DNA of 64,000 nucleotides, taken from contig NZ_JAPEMT010000002.1 of the NCBI RefSeq assembly GCF_026342435.1, positions 744,001 through 808,000 of the forward strand. The letters are read 5' to 3'. The notes under the pieces are model-generated. The model made no database searches, was not told where the DNA came from, and saw only the letters and a list, made by a program, of their open reading frames with translations. Below, piece by piece: positions 25,114 through 34,223 of the stretch (position 1 is its first letter; every line of letters begins with the position of its first letter). The DNA is from Streptomyces sp. NBC_00237. Its GTDB lineage: Bacteria; Actinomycetota; Actinomycetes; Streptomycetales; Streptomycetaceae. Position numbers and translations under genes: made by a program.

Positions 25114-25737
25114 TCAGGGGCTGGCCGTGGAGACCGCGTACACCCAGGGCCGCTGGGGCACCGTGCGGTCGACGGTGATGTCGACGGTGGGCAGCGGGTC
25201 CTTCTGCGCGTACGTCAGGCCCGACCACTTGCGGTGCGGGGTGAAGACCCAGCCGACGGTGGCCTGGTCGTGCGGCCTGATGGTCACCTCGCCCTGCTTG
25301 AGGGCGGCGGTGGACGTACCGATGCTCTTGAGGAAGACGTCCAGGTCGGCGGGGGTGGTGGCGAACCGGACGTGCATCCGGCTGGTCTTCCAGTTGTTGG
25401 TCTCGTAGTACGCGAGGTTCTGGGCCATCAGCGGGATCGGCAGGTGGTAGATGCGCCGCTGCACCTGGGAGGGGAAGCCGACGGTGAGTCCGGCGTTGGC
25501 CGCCTCGCGCTCCTTGTTCACGCCGCCCTCGCGGCTCTGCTCGGCGGAGACCAGGAGGTAACCGGCGGGGATGCCGATGAGCAGCACGATGATGGCCAGG
25601 GTGAGACTGCGGCGCACGATCATGTGCAGGCGGGTCTCCGGCGGCTTGTTCTTCTTGTTGTTCTTGCCGCCGCGTGCGCCACGGTCGCCGTTCGGCTCGC
25701 CCTGGGAGGGGCTCTGGCGCGGAATCGCTGAAGTCAT
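25114..25737 (-). CDS. Conserved membrane-anchored protein, unknown function
   Basis: This 207-aa protein has a basic cytoplasmic N-terminus (KNNKKNKPPETRLH), a single transmembrane helix at about 43-65 (SLTLAIIVLLIGIPAGYLLV) and an extracytoplasmic domain of about 140 residues with no motif I know. Its start overlaps the ROK stop (ATGA), so it is translated with the kinase gene. The pairing suggests a role linked to carbohydrate sensing or the envelope, which is inference only. Confidence 0.75.
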   Translation of the reverse strand: MTSAIPRQSPSQGEPNGDRGARGGKNNKKNKPPETRLHMIVRRSLTLAIIVLLIGIPAGYLLVSAEQSREGGVNKEREAANAGLTVGFPSQVQRRIYHLPIPLMAQNLAYYETNNWKTSRMHVRFATTPADLDVFLKSIGTSTAALKQGEVTIRPHDQATVGWVFTPHRKWSGLTYAQKDPLPTVDITVDRTVPQRPWVYAVSTASP

Positions 25738-27029
25738 TCGGTGGTTCCCTGTGCGTTTTCGGCGCGGTCGGAGCGTGGGGCGGTGGCCTCGGCCGTGGTG
25801 TCGACGGTGGTGGCGTCGGCTGCGGGCCGATCCTGGGTGTCTGCTTCCACGGTACGTTCCTTGCCGGCCGGGACGGCGGCTGCGGCGGGAGTGGTCGCTG
25901 TGCGGAGGGCCTGGGCGTAGCGCTCGTAGCGCTCGTGCCGCTCCACCCGGCGGCGGTTCGCGCGCCGGAAGCGGCGGGCGACCAGGCGGGCGAGGTCGGC
26001 GGCGCCGACCATTCCGGCCTCGGGGCCCAGCTGTGCCTTGGCGATGCGGGCTTCGGGGCGGTAGCCGCGCCCGGTGAGGTGGCGGCGGAAAGCGTCCCTG
26101 GCGGGCCCGATCAGGAGGTCGTCGGCGGCGCTGACACCGCCGCCGATGACGAAGCAGGACGGGTCGAGCGCGGCGGCCAGGTTGGCGATGCCGACACCGA
26201 GCCACTGGCCGATGTCCTGGAGGAGCTCGACGCACATGGCGTCGCCGCCGCGCGCCAGCTCGGTGATGAGGGGTCCGGTGATCTCGTGGACGTTCCCGCC
26301 GACCCGCTCGATGAGGTGGTACGCGACCGGGGAGTCGGCGGCGGCCAGTTCCCGGGCCTCGCGGACGAGGGCGTTGCCGGAGCTGTACTGCTCCCAGCAG
26401 CCCCGGTTGCCGCACGGGCAGCGGTGTCCGCCGGGCACGACCTGCATATGGCCGAACTCACCCGCGACGCCGTACTCGCCCCGCTTGACCTGGCCGTCTT
26501 CGAGGATGGCCCCGCCGATGCCCGTACCGAGGGTGATCATGACGAGGTGGTCCTCGCCGCGTCCGGCGCCGAACCGCCACTCCGCCCAGGCGGCCGTGTT
26601 GGCGTCGTTGTCGACGAGGACGGGGACCGCGAGGCGGGAGGAGACGGCGTCGCGCAGGGGCTCGTTGCGCCAGGCGAGGTGGGGGGCGAAGAGGACCTTG
26701 TTGCGGTCCGCGTCGACCCAGCCGGCCGCGCCGATGCCGACCGCGTGGACGTCGTGCCGGTCGGAGAGGTCCAGGACCAGTTCGACGATGGTGTCCTCGA
26801 CGACCTTGGGGCTCTTGGACTTGTCCGGGGTCTCGGTGCGCAGGGTCTCCAGGATGGTGCCGTCGGCGTCGACGACGCCCGCCATCACCTTCGTGCCGCC
26901 GATGTCGATGCCGACGGTGGGCACGCGCGGGGCGGTCAGGTGGGAGCGGCGCTCACGGGGTCCTACGGTGCGCAGGACGGTGGCGCGGGCGGTGCCTCGG
27001 TTCGCGAAGTCGCGGTAGCTGCTGCTCAT
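25734..27029 (-). CDS. ROK-family sugar kinase
   Basis: This 431-aa protein has the phosphate loop VGIDIGGTKVMAG, catalytic Asp in VDNDANTAAW, GTGIGGA, the EFGHMQV motif and the ROK zinc cluster GHRCPCGNRGCWEQY. No N-terminal winged helix precedes the kinase domain, so it is probably a glucokinase-type enzyme rather than a ROK repressor. The C-terminal tail of about 80 residues is low-complexity and charged. It lies upstream of a sugar ABC operon on the same strand. Confidence 0.88.
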   Translation of the reverse strand: MSSSYRDFANRGTARATVLRTVGPRERRSHLTAPRVPTVGIDIGGTKVMAGVVDADGTILETLRTETPDKSKSPKVVEDTIVELVLDLSDRHDVHAVGIGAAGWVDADRNKVLFAPHLAWRNEPLRDAVSSRLAVPVLVDNDANTAAWAEWRFGAGRGEDHLVMITLGTGIGGAILEDGQVKRGEYGVAGEFGHMQVVPGGHRCPCGNRGCWEQYSSGNALVREARELAAADSPVAYHLIERVGGNVHEITGPLITELARGGDAMCVELLQDIGQWLGVGIANLAAALDPSCFVIGGGVSAADDLLIGPARDAFRRHLTGRGYRPEARIAKAQLGPEAGMVGAADLARLVARRFRRANRRRVERHERYERYAQALRTATTPAAAAVPAGKERTVEADTQDRPAADATTVDTTAEATAPRSDRAENAQGTTE

Positions 27030-27297
27030 GCGGGGGAGCCTTCCGCGTGGGGCGCTGTCCCGTGGAACCGGGAGGGGCGGGGGGAACGCACGAGGGGAAT
27101 CGTCCCTGCGGGGTGTCGGGGAGCCGGGGACTCGGGGCTGGGGCCGATGCACCGGCGGCGGACGGCGCCCACCGCCGCCGATTCTGCCATCCATGGGCAT
27201 AAGGAACCTGTCCGGGCGGCCGTCCGGGGCCCTCCCCGGGCGGAGTTTCCGGTACGGATTCCGGCTCTGCGGGAGGGCCCCGGGGGGCGCGTCGGTG
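27030..27297. promoter_or_regulatory. Spacer between ABC operon end and ROK gene
   Basis: 268 bases holding the probable ROK promoter and the 3' end of the ABC operon. No gene is supported and no clear operator is seen. Confidence 0.45.
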
Positions 27298-28164
27298 CTA
27301 GACGGCGGGCTTCGCGTCGACCGGGTGGCCGCCGATCCGGTCGGGGGCCGGGGCGCGCTCCAGTTCGTGGCTGAGCTCGTCGAGTTCGCTGCCGCCGGCC
27401 ATCTGCCGGGTCAGCTCGTCGAGGGTGGTGTCCTGCTTGGTGCTGCTGCCGGACATGGCGCCCCGCTTGAGGAGGACGAAGCGGTCGCCGACGAGGTAGG
27501 CGTGGTGCGGGTTGTGTGTGATGAGGACGACACCCAGGCCGGCGTCGCGCGCGGCGGCCACGTACTTCAGGACGACGCCCGACTGCTTGACGCCGAGGGC
27601 GGCCGTCGGCTCGTCGAGGACGAGGACCTTCGCGCCGAAGTGCACCGCACGGGCGATGGCGACGCACTGCCGCTCGCCGCCGGAGAGGGTGCCGATGGGC
27701 TGGTCGACGTCGCGCAGGTCGATGCCCATGCGCAGCAGCTCGGCGCGGGTCGTCTCGCGCATGTGCTCCACGTCGAGACGCCGGAAGGGACCCCGGCCCT
27801 TCGTGGGTTCGGAGCCGAGGAAGAAGTTCCGCCAGACGGGCATCAGCGGGACGACGGCGAGGTCCTGGAAGACGGTGGCGATCCCCCGGTCGAGGGCGTC
27901 GCGCGGGTTGACCAGGGTGGTCTCCGCGCCCTCGATGCGGAAGGTGCCCGCGTCGTGCTGGTGCAGCCCGGCAATGATCTTGATGAGGGTGGACTTGCCC
28001 GCGCCGTTGTCGCCCAGCACGCAGGTGATCTCGCCCGCGTGGACCTCCAGGGAGACGCCTTCCAGGGCCTTGATGTTGCCGTAGAACTTCGACACGTCGT
28101 CGAGCTCGACGAGCGGCGTTCCGGGGGCGGGGAGGGACGTTTGGGGTTCGACGGCTGTGCTCAT
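27298..28164 (-). CDS. Sugar/polyol ABC transporter ATP-binding protein
   Basis: This 288-aa single-domain ATPase has Walker A (GDNGAGKSTL), the signature LSGGERQ, Walker B (LVLDEPTAA) and the switch His in ITHNPHH. It has one nucleotide-binding domain, whereas many RbsA/XylG proteins have two, so it probably acts as a homodimer with the permease. It overlaps the permease stop by ATGA. Confidence 0.93.
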   Translation of the reverse strand: MSTAVEPQTSLPAPGTPLVELDDVSKFYGNIKALEGVSLEVHAGEITCVLGDNGAGKSTLIKIIAGLHQHDAGTFRIEGAETTLVNPRDALDRGIATVFQDLAVVPLMPVWRNFFLGSEPTKGRGPFRRLDVEHMRETTRAELLRMGIDLRDVDQPIGTLSGGERQCVAIARAVHFGAKVLVLDEPTAALGVKQSGVVLKYVAAARDAGLGVVLITHNPHHAYLVGDRFVLLKRGAMSGSSTKQDTTLDELTRQMAGGSELDELSHELERAPAPDRIGGHPVDAKPAV

Positions 28165-29225
28165 GACCGTGCCTCCGCTCGCTTGCGTACCCATGCGTTG
28201 AGCAGGGTGGCCAGAAGGAGCATCGCTCCGAGGAAGAACTTGAACCAGTCCGGGTTCCACTCGGCGTAGACGATGCCCTTGCTCGTCATGCCGAAGATAA
28301 ACGCGCCGACCGCCGAGCCGATCGCGGAGCCGTACCCGCCGGTGATCAGACAGCCGCCGATGACGGCCGCGATGATGTACGTCAGCTCGTTGCCGACGCC
28401 CTCGCCGGACTGCACGACGTCGTACGAGAACAGCAGGTGCTGGCCGGAGACCCAGGCGGCGAAGGCGACGCCCATGTAGAGGCCGATGCGGGTCTTGTTG
28501 ACGGGGACGCCGGTGGCGCGGGCCGCGTCCTTCTCGCCGCCGACCGCGAAGATCCAGTTTCCGGCGCGGGTGCGCAGCAGGATCCAGGTGGCCAGGGCGA
28601 TCAGCACGAACCACCACAGGATCGTCACCTTGAGGTTGACGGAGCCGATGGTGATCTGGGAGGCGAAGACGGCCTTGGCGGACTCGAAGCCCTCCATGTC
28701 GCCGATGCCCTTGGTGGAGACGGTGCCGCTGATGAGCTTGGTGAGGCCGAGGTTCAGGCCGGTCAGCATCAGGAACGTACCGAGCGTGATGATGAAGCTC
28801 GGGAGTTTGGTGCGGGTCAGCATGAAGCCGTTGAAGACGCCGATCAGCAGCGTGACCAGCAGCGACACGAAGACGCCCACCCAGACGTTCGCGGTCATCT
28901 GGTAGCTGAACATCGAGGAGATCAGCGCGGAGCTGGTCACCATGACGCCCGCGGACAGGTCGAACTCGCCGCCGATCATCAGCAGGGCCACGGGGACGGC
29001 CATGATGCCGATCGTCGACGCCGCGTAGAGGACGGTGCCGAAGCTGGAGGCGCGCAGGAAGCTGTCGGCGGCGATCGAGAAGAACAGAAACACCGCGACC
29101 GCGCCGACGATGGAGCCGAGTTCCGGGCGGCCCATCAGCTTGCGCAGGGGGGAGGTGTGGACGAGCCGCTCGTCCTGCTTCGGTTGTGGTGCCGGTGATT
29201 GTGGTGCCTGTGCCGTCGCTGTCAT
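28161..29225 (-). CDS. Sugar/polyol ABC transporter permease
   Basis: This 354-aa membrane protein of the RbsC/XylH (BPD_transp_2) family has about 10 hydrophobic helices, the family signature around GGEFDLSAGVMV and SGTVSTKGIG, and the coupling-loop region near GVPVNKTRIGLY. It passes the substrate delivered by the lipoproteins encoded upstream. Start and stop overlap its neighbours by ATGA, giving a tightly coupled SBP-permease-ATPase unit. Confidence 0.93.
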   Translation of the reverse strand: MTATAQAPQSPAPQPKQDERLVHTSPLRKLMGRPELGSIVGAVAVFLFFSIAADSFLRASSFGTVLYAASTIGIMAVPVALLMIGGEFDLSAGVMVTSSALISSMFSYQMTANVWVGVFVSLLVTLLIGVFNGFMLTRTKLPSFIITLGTFLMLTGLNLGLTKLISGTVSTKGIGDMEGFESAKAVFASQITIGSVNLKVTILWWFVLIALATWILLRTRAGNWIFAVGGEKDAARATGVPVNKTRIGLYMGVAFAAWVSGQHLLFSYDVVQSGEGVGNELTYIIAAVIGGCLITGGYGSAIGSAVGAFIFGMTSKGIVYAEWNPDWFKFFLGAMLLLATLLNAWVRKRAEARS

Positions 29226-30235
29226 CGGGTCCCCCGCTTCGTGTACGCCTTCAGCTCGGCCGCGTCGTCCTTGGTGATGATCTGGGGGCCGGTCAGGACG
29301 GGCTTGCCGCCGCCGAGAACGTCCGCGTTGTAGCGGTAGAGCCAGAGCAGGTCCACCGCCTCGTATCCCTGGAGGTACGGCTGCTGGTCGACGGCGAAGC
29401 CGAGCGTGCCCGCGTCGAGGGAGTCGGCGACCTTGGCGTTGAGGTCGAAGGTGTCGATCTCGGCGGCGCTGCCCGCCTGCTGCTTCGCCTGCACGGCCGC
29501 GTCCGCGAAGGGCGCGCCGAGGGTGACGACGGCGTCGATGTCCTTCGCCGTCTGGAGCTTGGCCTCGATGGACGCCTGGACGTCGGGCATGTTGGTGCCG
29601 TCGACGTAGAGGTTCTCGACCGTGCCCTTGAAGGACTTCTTGACGCCTTCGCAGCGCTGCTCGTGGCCGACGTTGCCCCGCTCGTGCAGCACGCACAGGG
29701 CCTTCTTCTTGGAGCGCTCGGTCAGCTCGTCGCCGACGGCCTCGCCGGCGATGGTCTCGTCCTGGCCGATGTGGGTGAGCGCCCCGAACGCCTTGGACTC
29801 CTCGGTGCCCGAGTTGATCGTGATCACCGGGATCCCGGCCTTCTTCGCCTTGGCGAGGACGTCCTTCATGGCGTCCGGCTTGGCGAGCGTGACGATCAGT
29901 CCGTCGACCTTCTTGTCGATGTACGTGTCGACCAGCTGGGCCTGCTGCTGGGCCTCCGCGTTGTTCGCATACAGAAAGTCGATGTTGTCCTTGACGGCTG
30001 CCTGCTTGGCCCCGCTCTGCACGATGTCCCAGAACGTGTCGCCTGCACCCGAGTGGGTGACCATGGCGAAGGTCCACTTGGGGGTGTTCACCGCGGCCTT
30101 GCCCTGGGCGGCGGCCGCTGCCGCGCGCTCCTCGGCCCGCTTGCCGCCGGTGCTGCTGCAACCGGTGAGGGAAGCCCCGAGCACCGCCGCCAGCACCGCG
30201 CCCAGCGCGCGTACCCCTGTCCGAACCCTTGCCAC
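29222..30235 (-). CDS. Sugar-binding lipoprotein 1 of the ABC transporter
   Basis: This 337-aa periplasmic-binding-protein-like lipoprotein has a lipobox (GASLTGCSS) at about residue 26, then a type I sugar-binding fold (AMVTHSGAGDTFWDIVQSGAKQAA). GTG 30235 (VARVRTGVRAL) is chosen because it yields a normal signal peptide and has AAGGG upstream. It is closely similar to the next gene, showing a tandem duplication. Confidence 0.9.
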   Translation of the reverse strand: MARVRTGVRALGAVLAAVLGASLTGCSSTGGKRAEERAAAAAAQGKAAVNTPKWTFAMVTHSGAGDTFWDIVQSGAKQAAVKDNIDFLYANNAEAQQQAQLVDTYIDKKVDGLIVTLAKPDAMKDVLAKAKKAGIPVITINSGTEESKAFGALTHIGQDETIAGEAVGDELTERSKKKALCVLHERGNVGHEQRCEGVKKSFKGTVENLYVDGTNMPDVQASIEAKLQTAKDIDAVVTLGAPFADAAVQAKQQAGSAAEIDTFDLNAKVADSLDAGTLGFAVDQQPYLQGYEAVDLLWLYRYNADVLGGGKPVLTGPQIITKDDAAELKAYTKRGTR

Positions 30236-30345
30236 GACGTCGTGCCCTTCTCGCTGTACTCCTGGGTGCGGCCGGGGGGTATTGAGCCAGACCCCGGCCG
30301 CCCAAGTATCGGTCATGGGGGTCCGTCGTGTGGTCGGCGGGTACG

Positions 30346-31365
30346 TCATCGGGTGCCGCGGGCGGTGTATTTCTCCAGTGCGGGTACGTCCTTCTCGGTG
30401 ACGATCGCGGGTCCGGTGAGGACCGGTTTGCCGCCACCCAGGACGTTCCCATTGGTGCGATTCAGCCAGATTTCGTCGATGGCGAGGTAGCCCTGGAGGT
30501 ACGGCTGCTGGTCGACGGCGAAGCCGACCGCCTTCGATTTGAGGCTCTTCACGACGGCCGCGTTCAGGTCGAAGGTGTCGACCTCGGCCGTGCTGCCCGC
30601 GCCTTCCTTCGCCTTCACCGTTGCGTCCGCGAACGGTGCGCCGAGCGTGACCACGACGTCGATGTCCTTGGACGCCTGGAGCTTGGCCTCGATGGAGGAG
30701 GTGGTGGCGGGCATGTTCGTGCCCTCCACGTTGAGGTTCTCGACGCTGCCCCTGAAGGTCTTCTTGACGCCCGCGCAGCGTTCTTCGAGGGAGACGTTGC
30801 CCTGTTCGTGGATGACGCACAGGGCCTTCTTCTTGCCGCGCGTGTTCAGCTCCGCGCCGACGCCCTCCCCGGCGACGGCCTCGTCCTGGCCGATGTGGCT
30901 GAGCGCGCCGAGGCCCGGGGAGTGCCGGCCGCCCGAGTTGATGGTGACGACGGGGATGCCCGCGGCGACGGCCTTCTTCACGGCCGCGCCGACTGCTTCG
31001 GGCTTGGCGAGGGTGACGACGATGCCCTGCACCTTCTGGTCGACGGCCGCCTCGATGAGGGATGCCTGTTCCTTGCCCTCCTTGTTGGCGGAGTAGAGGA
31101 AGTCGACGTTGTCCTTGGCGGCGGCGGCCTTGGCGCCGCTCTGCACGATGTCCCAGAAGGTGTCGCCCTCGCCGGAGTGGGTGATCATCGCGATCTTGAT
31201 GCGGGGCGTGTCGGCGGCCTTTCCGCCCGCGCCCTGCCCTGCGGACGGCTTCTCCTCGGAGCTCTTGCCGCCGGAACCGCTGCATCCGGTGAGGGCGAGT
31301 GCCGCCGATATGCCTGCCGCGGCCAGGAGTGCCGCCTTGCGACGTGCCGTACGAGTGGTACGCAT
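30346..31365 (-). CDS. Sugar-binding lipoprotein 2, paralogue of its neighbour
   Basis: This 339-aa lipoprotein has a signal peptide with lipobox LALTGCSGSGG and the same fold and motifs as binding protein 1 (THSGEGDTFWDIVQSGAK, ALCVIHEQGN, FAVDQQPYLQGY, GGGKPVLTGP). Two binding proteins served by one permease and ATPase would widen substrate range or affinity. It is first in the operon, so its upstream region holds the promoter. Confidence 0.91.
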   Translation of the reverse strand: MRTTRTARRKAALLAAAGISAALALTGCSGSGGKSSEEKPSAGQGAGGKAADTPRIKIAMITHSGEGDTFWDIVQSGAKAAAAKDNVDFLYSANKEGKEQASLIEAAVDQKVQGIVVTLAKPEAVGAAVKKAVAAGIPVVTINSGGRHSPGLGALSHIGQDEAVAGEGVGAELNTRGKKKALCVIHEQGNVSLEERCAGVKKTFRGSVENLNVEGTNMPATTSSIEAKLQASKDIDVVVTLGAPFADATVKAKEGAGSTAEVDTFDLNAAVVKSLKSKAVGFAVDQQPYLQGYLAIDEIWLNRTNGNVLGGGKPVLTGPAIVTEKDVPALEKYTARGTR

Positions 31366-31531
31366 CGTGGGTCCGCCTCGTGTCCCCCGCCGCCCGGTTG
31401 CGGCTGGGGGTGTTCTAACGGGGGGTGCGCGACGGCGTCAATGGTTTGTCCGGACATTCGCGAGGTGCGTTCATGAGGTGCACACTTCACGGCCTCACGT
31501 GTCACGGCCATTCGTGTCACGGCCGTACGCC
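31366..31531. promoter_or_regulatory. Promoter region of the ABC operon
   Basis: 166 bases between the GntR stop and the first binding-protein start, with CACGGCC repeats near 31488-31540. No ORF is supported. Confidence 0.45.
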
Positions 31532-32365
31532 TCACGGCCGTACGAGCAGCTGGAAGTCGAAGGCGTACCGCGAGGCCCGGTAGAGGTGCGAGCCGAACTC
31601 GATCGCCCGGCCCGTCCCGTCGAAGGTCCGCCGCTCCATCGTCAGCAGCGGCGCGCCCGCGCTCTCCCCGAGGAGCGCCCCCTCCGCCGCCCCCGCGGCT
31701 TTCGCCCCGACGGTCTGGCGGGCGCTGTGCAGGGTGACCCCGGCGGCGCGCATCACCCGGTAGAGACCGGTCGACTCCAGCTCGGCGCTGTCGAGGGCGA
31801 GGAGCCCGAGGGGAAGGTGGTTGCGCAGGTACGCCATGGGCTCGCCGTGCGCCGAGCGCAGGCGGTCGATGCGGTGCACCTCGGCTCCCTCGGCGACGCG
31901 CAGTGCGGCGGCGACCGCCGGAGCCGCGGGTTCGACGGCGTTGTGCAGGACGAGGGTGGTGGGCCGTTGACCGGCCGCCTCCAGGTCGTCGTACAGGCTG
32001 CTCAGCGCGAGCGGGCGTCTGACCTGGCTGTGCACGACCTGGGTGCCCACTCCCCTGCGCCGCACCAGGAGGCCCTTGTCGACCAGGGACTGGATGGCCT
32101 GGCGGACGGTGGGGCGGGACAGGCCGAGGCGGGCGGCGAGGTCCACTTCGTTGCCCAGGCGGCTGCCGGGTGAGAGCCGGCCCTTCTCGATGGCGGCTTC
32201 GAGCTGCTGGGAGAGCTGGAAGTAGAGCGGGACCGGGCTGCTGCGGTCCACACCGAGTCGTAGGGCGACGGTGGGGTCGGTCGCTGGTTTCGGCACGGGG
32301 GTGAGCGTAGTCCTGCGGGGTCGGCGCGTCACCAAGTCCCGTTGTTCACACGTGCTGTTGTCCAC
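31532..32365 (-). CDS. GntR-family (HutC-type) transcriptional repressor
   Basis: This 277-aa regulator has an N-terminal winged helix (SPVPLYFQLSQQLEAAIEKG, then SRPTVRQAIQSLVDKGLL) and a C-terminal UTRA ligand domain (MAYLRNHLPLGL, ending YRASRYAFDFQL). It lies between the ABC operon and the divergent dehydrogenase and probably represses both until the sugar or polyol is present. GTG 32365 has AGGA upstream; GTG 32332 is an alternative. Confidence 0.9.
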   Translation of the reverse strand: MDNSTCEQRDLVTRRPRRTTLTPVPKPATDPTVALRLGVDRSSPVPLYFQLSQQLEAAIEKGRLSPGSRLGNEVDLAARLGLSRPTVRQAIQSLVDKGLLVRRRGVGTQVVHSQVRRPLALSSLYDDLEAAGQRPTTLVLHNAVEPAAPAVAAALRVAEGAEVHRIDRLRSAHGEPMAYLRNHLPLGLLALDSAELESTGLYRVMRAAGVTLHSARQTVGAKAAGAAEGALLGESAGAPLLTMERRTFDGTGRAIEFGSHLYRASRYAFDFQLLVRP

Positions 32366-32367
32366 AT

Positions 32368-32412
32368 GTCCTGTTGTTCTTACGTCCTGTTGTCAGGACA
32401 AAGTCCTTGACA
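32368..32412. promoter_or_regulatory. Probable GntR operator and dehydrogenase promoter
   Basis: Direct repeats GTCCTGTTGT at 32368-32377 and 32384-32393 (period 16) run into the inverted repeat TTGTC-AG-GACAA (32390-32401). A TTGACA, possibly a -35 box, follows at 32407-32412. It lies between the divergent GntR and dehydrogenase starts. Confidence 0.62.
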
Positions 32413-32441
32413 GGCTTCGGGGCCTGTTGTCGGCTGGGAGC

Positions 32442-33443
32442 ATGCGTATCGGACTCATGGGCACGGGCCGCATCGGTTCCTTCCACGCCGAGGTGCTGTC
32501 CCGGCATCCGGCGGTGGGTTCGCTGGTGCTGGCGGACGCGGACGCGGGGCGGGCGGCTGAGGTAGCCGCCCGTGTGGGGGCCGCATTCACCCCTGCGGAG
32601 GACCTGTTGACCGCCGGGCTCGACGCACTGGTGATCGCGTCGGCGACGGCCGCGCACGCCGAGCTGATCGGACGGGCCGCGCGGGCGGGGCTCGCGGTGT
32701 TCTGCGAGAAGCCGATCGCCGTCGACCTGCCGGGCACGCTGGAGGCACTGCGCCAGGTGGAGGCGGCGGGCACGGTGCTCCAACTCGGCTTCATGCGACG
32801 CTTCGACGCCGGTTACGGGGTGGCCAGGGCCCGCGTGCGCTCCGGCGAACTGGGCCGCCTGCACACGATCCGTACGGTCTCCTCCGACGCCGCGCCGCCC
32901 CCGGCCGCGTATCTGCCGCTCTCCGGCGGTCTCTACCGGGACTGTCTGGTGCACGACTTCGACATCCTGCGCTGGGTGACCGGGCGCGAGGTGGTGCGGG
33001 TGTACGCGGCCGGGTCGGCGGCCGGTCCCGAGATGTTCGCGGCGGCGGACGACGTGTCCACGGCCGCAGTGGTGCTGACGCTGGACGACGGGGTCCTCGC
33101 CACGGCGACCGCGACCCGCTGCAACGGCGCCGGATACGACGTACGCATGGAACTGGCCGGTGACCTGGACCAGTTGGCCGTCGGCCTGGACGACCGTACC
33201 CCGCTCACCTCCGCCGAGGCGTCGGGCCCGCCCGCCCCGGCGAAACCGTGGTCCGGTTTCCTGGAGCGGTTCGCCCCGGCGTACGAGGCGGAGCTCGACG
33301 CGTTCCTCGGCGTCGTACGGGGATCGCTGCCGAATCCGTGCGACGGGCGCGAGGCCCTGGAGGCGTTGCGGGTGGCGGAGGCGTGCGAGGTGTCGCGGCG
33401 GCAGGGGCGGGCGGTCCGGCTGAGCGAGATACCGGGGCGGTGA
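32442..33443 (+). CDS. Inositol 2-dehydrogenase-like oxidoreductase (Gfo/Idh/MocA)
   Basis: This 333-aa NAD(P)-dependent enzyme has the Rossmann motif IGLMGTGRIG, the family-typical CEKPIAVD, and active-site region DCLVHDFDILRWVTG with catalytic Asp/His. It is similar to IolG, which oxidises myo-inositol to scyllo-inosose. With the divergent GntR gene and sugar/polyol ABC transporter it suggests inositol (or similar polyol) uptake and use. Other Gfo/Idh substrates cannot be excluded. Confidence 0.85.
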   Translation: MRIGLMGTGRIGSFHAEVLSRHPAVGSLVLADADAGRAAEVAARVGAAFTPAEDLLTAGLDALVIASATAAHAELIGRAARAGLAVFCEKPIAVDLPGTLEALRQVEAAGTVLQLGFMRRFDAGYGVARARVRSGELGRLHTIRTVSSDAAPPPAAYLPLSGGLYRDCLVHDFDILRWVTGREVVRVYAAGSAAGPEMFAAADDVSTAAVVLTLDDGVLATATATRCNGAGYDVRMELAGDLDQLAVGLDDRTPLTSAEASGPPAPAKPWSGFLERFAPAYEAELDAFLGVVRGSLPNPCDGREALEALRVAEACEVSRRQGRAVRLSEIPGR

Positions 33444-33446
33444 GCC

Positions 33447-34100
33447 TCAGTAACCGACCGTGAACCGCTCCCCCACGTGCTGCGGGCGTTCGATCTCGTC
33501 GAGGAGCGCCACCGCGTAGTCCTCGGTGCTGATCCGGCTGTTGCCCTCGGCGTCGAGGACCAGGGCCTCGGTGTCCGTGCGGTAGACACCGGTGCGCTCA
33601 CCGGGCTCGATGGTGCCCGCGGGGCTGAGGTTGGTCCACCGGACGTCGCTCACGGTGCGGTAGAAGTCGAGCGCGTCGCCGTGCGCGTGCATGATCTGGA
33701 GCAGGAACTCCGGCAGGCCGTCGGCGTCCCACACCTGCTTGCCGTCCGGGGTGCGCAGCGAGCCGGCGCCGCCGACCGCGATGAGGCGGGGCGCGTCGTC
33801 GCCCAGCGCCCGTACGCCTCCCACCAGGGCCTTCGCCGAAGGCTCGATCGTCGCCAGGTGGCCCGGGCCGTCGCCGCCGCCGACCGCGGTGACGAGGACG
33901 TCCTGCCCCTTGGCGACCTCGGTGACCGACGTCGGATCGAGGACGTCTCCGACGACGACGGTGAGGTTCGGGTGCGCCTCGCCTGCGAGCTTCGCGGGGT
34001 CGCGGACGACGGCGGTGACCTGGTGGCCACGGTCGAGGGCCTCGCGCAGGATGCGGCTGCCGATGGTGCCGTTGGCCCCGAAGAGGGAGATCTTCGCCAT
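33447..34100 (-). CDS. NAD(P)H-binding oxidoreductase (NmrA/YwnB-like)
   Basis: This 217-aa atypical SDR begins MAKISLFGANGTIGSRIL with a GxxGxxG dinucleotide motif and has the pattern DVLDPTSV after strand 4. It resembles flavin-reductase-like or quinone-reductase-like proteins and lacks a YxxxK. Its stop is 3 bases from the dehydrogenase stop (convergent). It is divergent from an AraC regulator, which probably controls it. Confidence 0.83.
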   Translation of the reverse strand: MAKISLFGANGTIGSRILREALDRGHQVTAVVRDPAKLAGEAHPNLTVVVGDVLDPTSVTEVAKGQDVLVTAVGGGDGPGHLATIEPSAKALVGGVRALGDDAPRLIAVGGAGSLRTPDGKQVWDADGLPEFLLQIMHAHGDALDFYRTVSDVRWTNLSPAGTIEPGERTGVYRTDTEALVLDAEGNSRISTEDYAVALLDEIERPQHVGERFTVGY

Positions 34101-34223
34101 GGGGTGGGGTCCTTCCGAGGATCTTTGAGGATGGTGAATTTCCGGACTCAGAACCCTGCGGTCCTTCGTCGCTCCTCCAACATAGGAGGTGAAAGCTAGG
34201 AAAGCCGGGTACGCTCCGGACAC

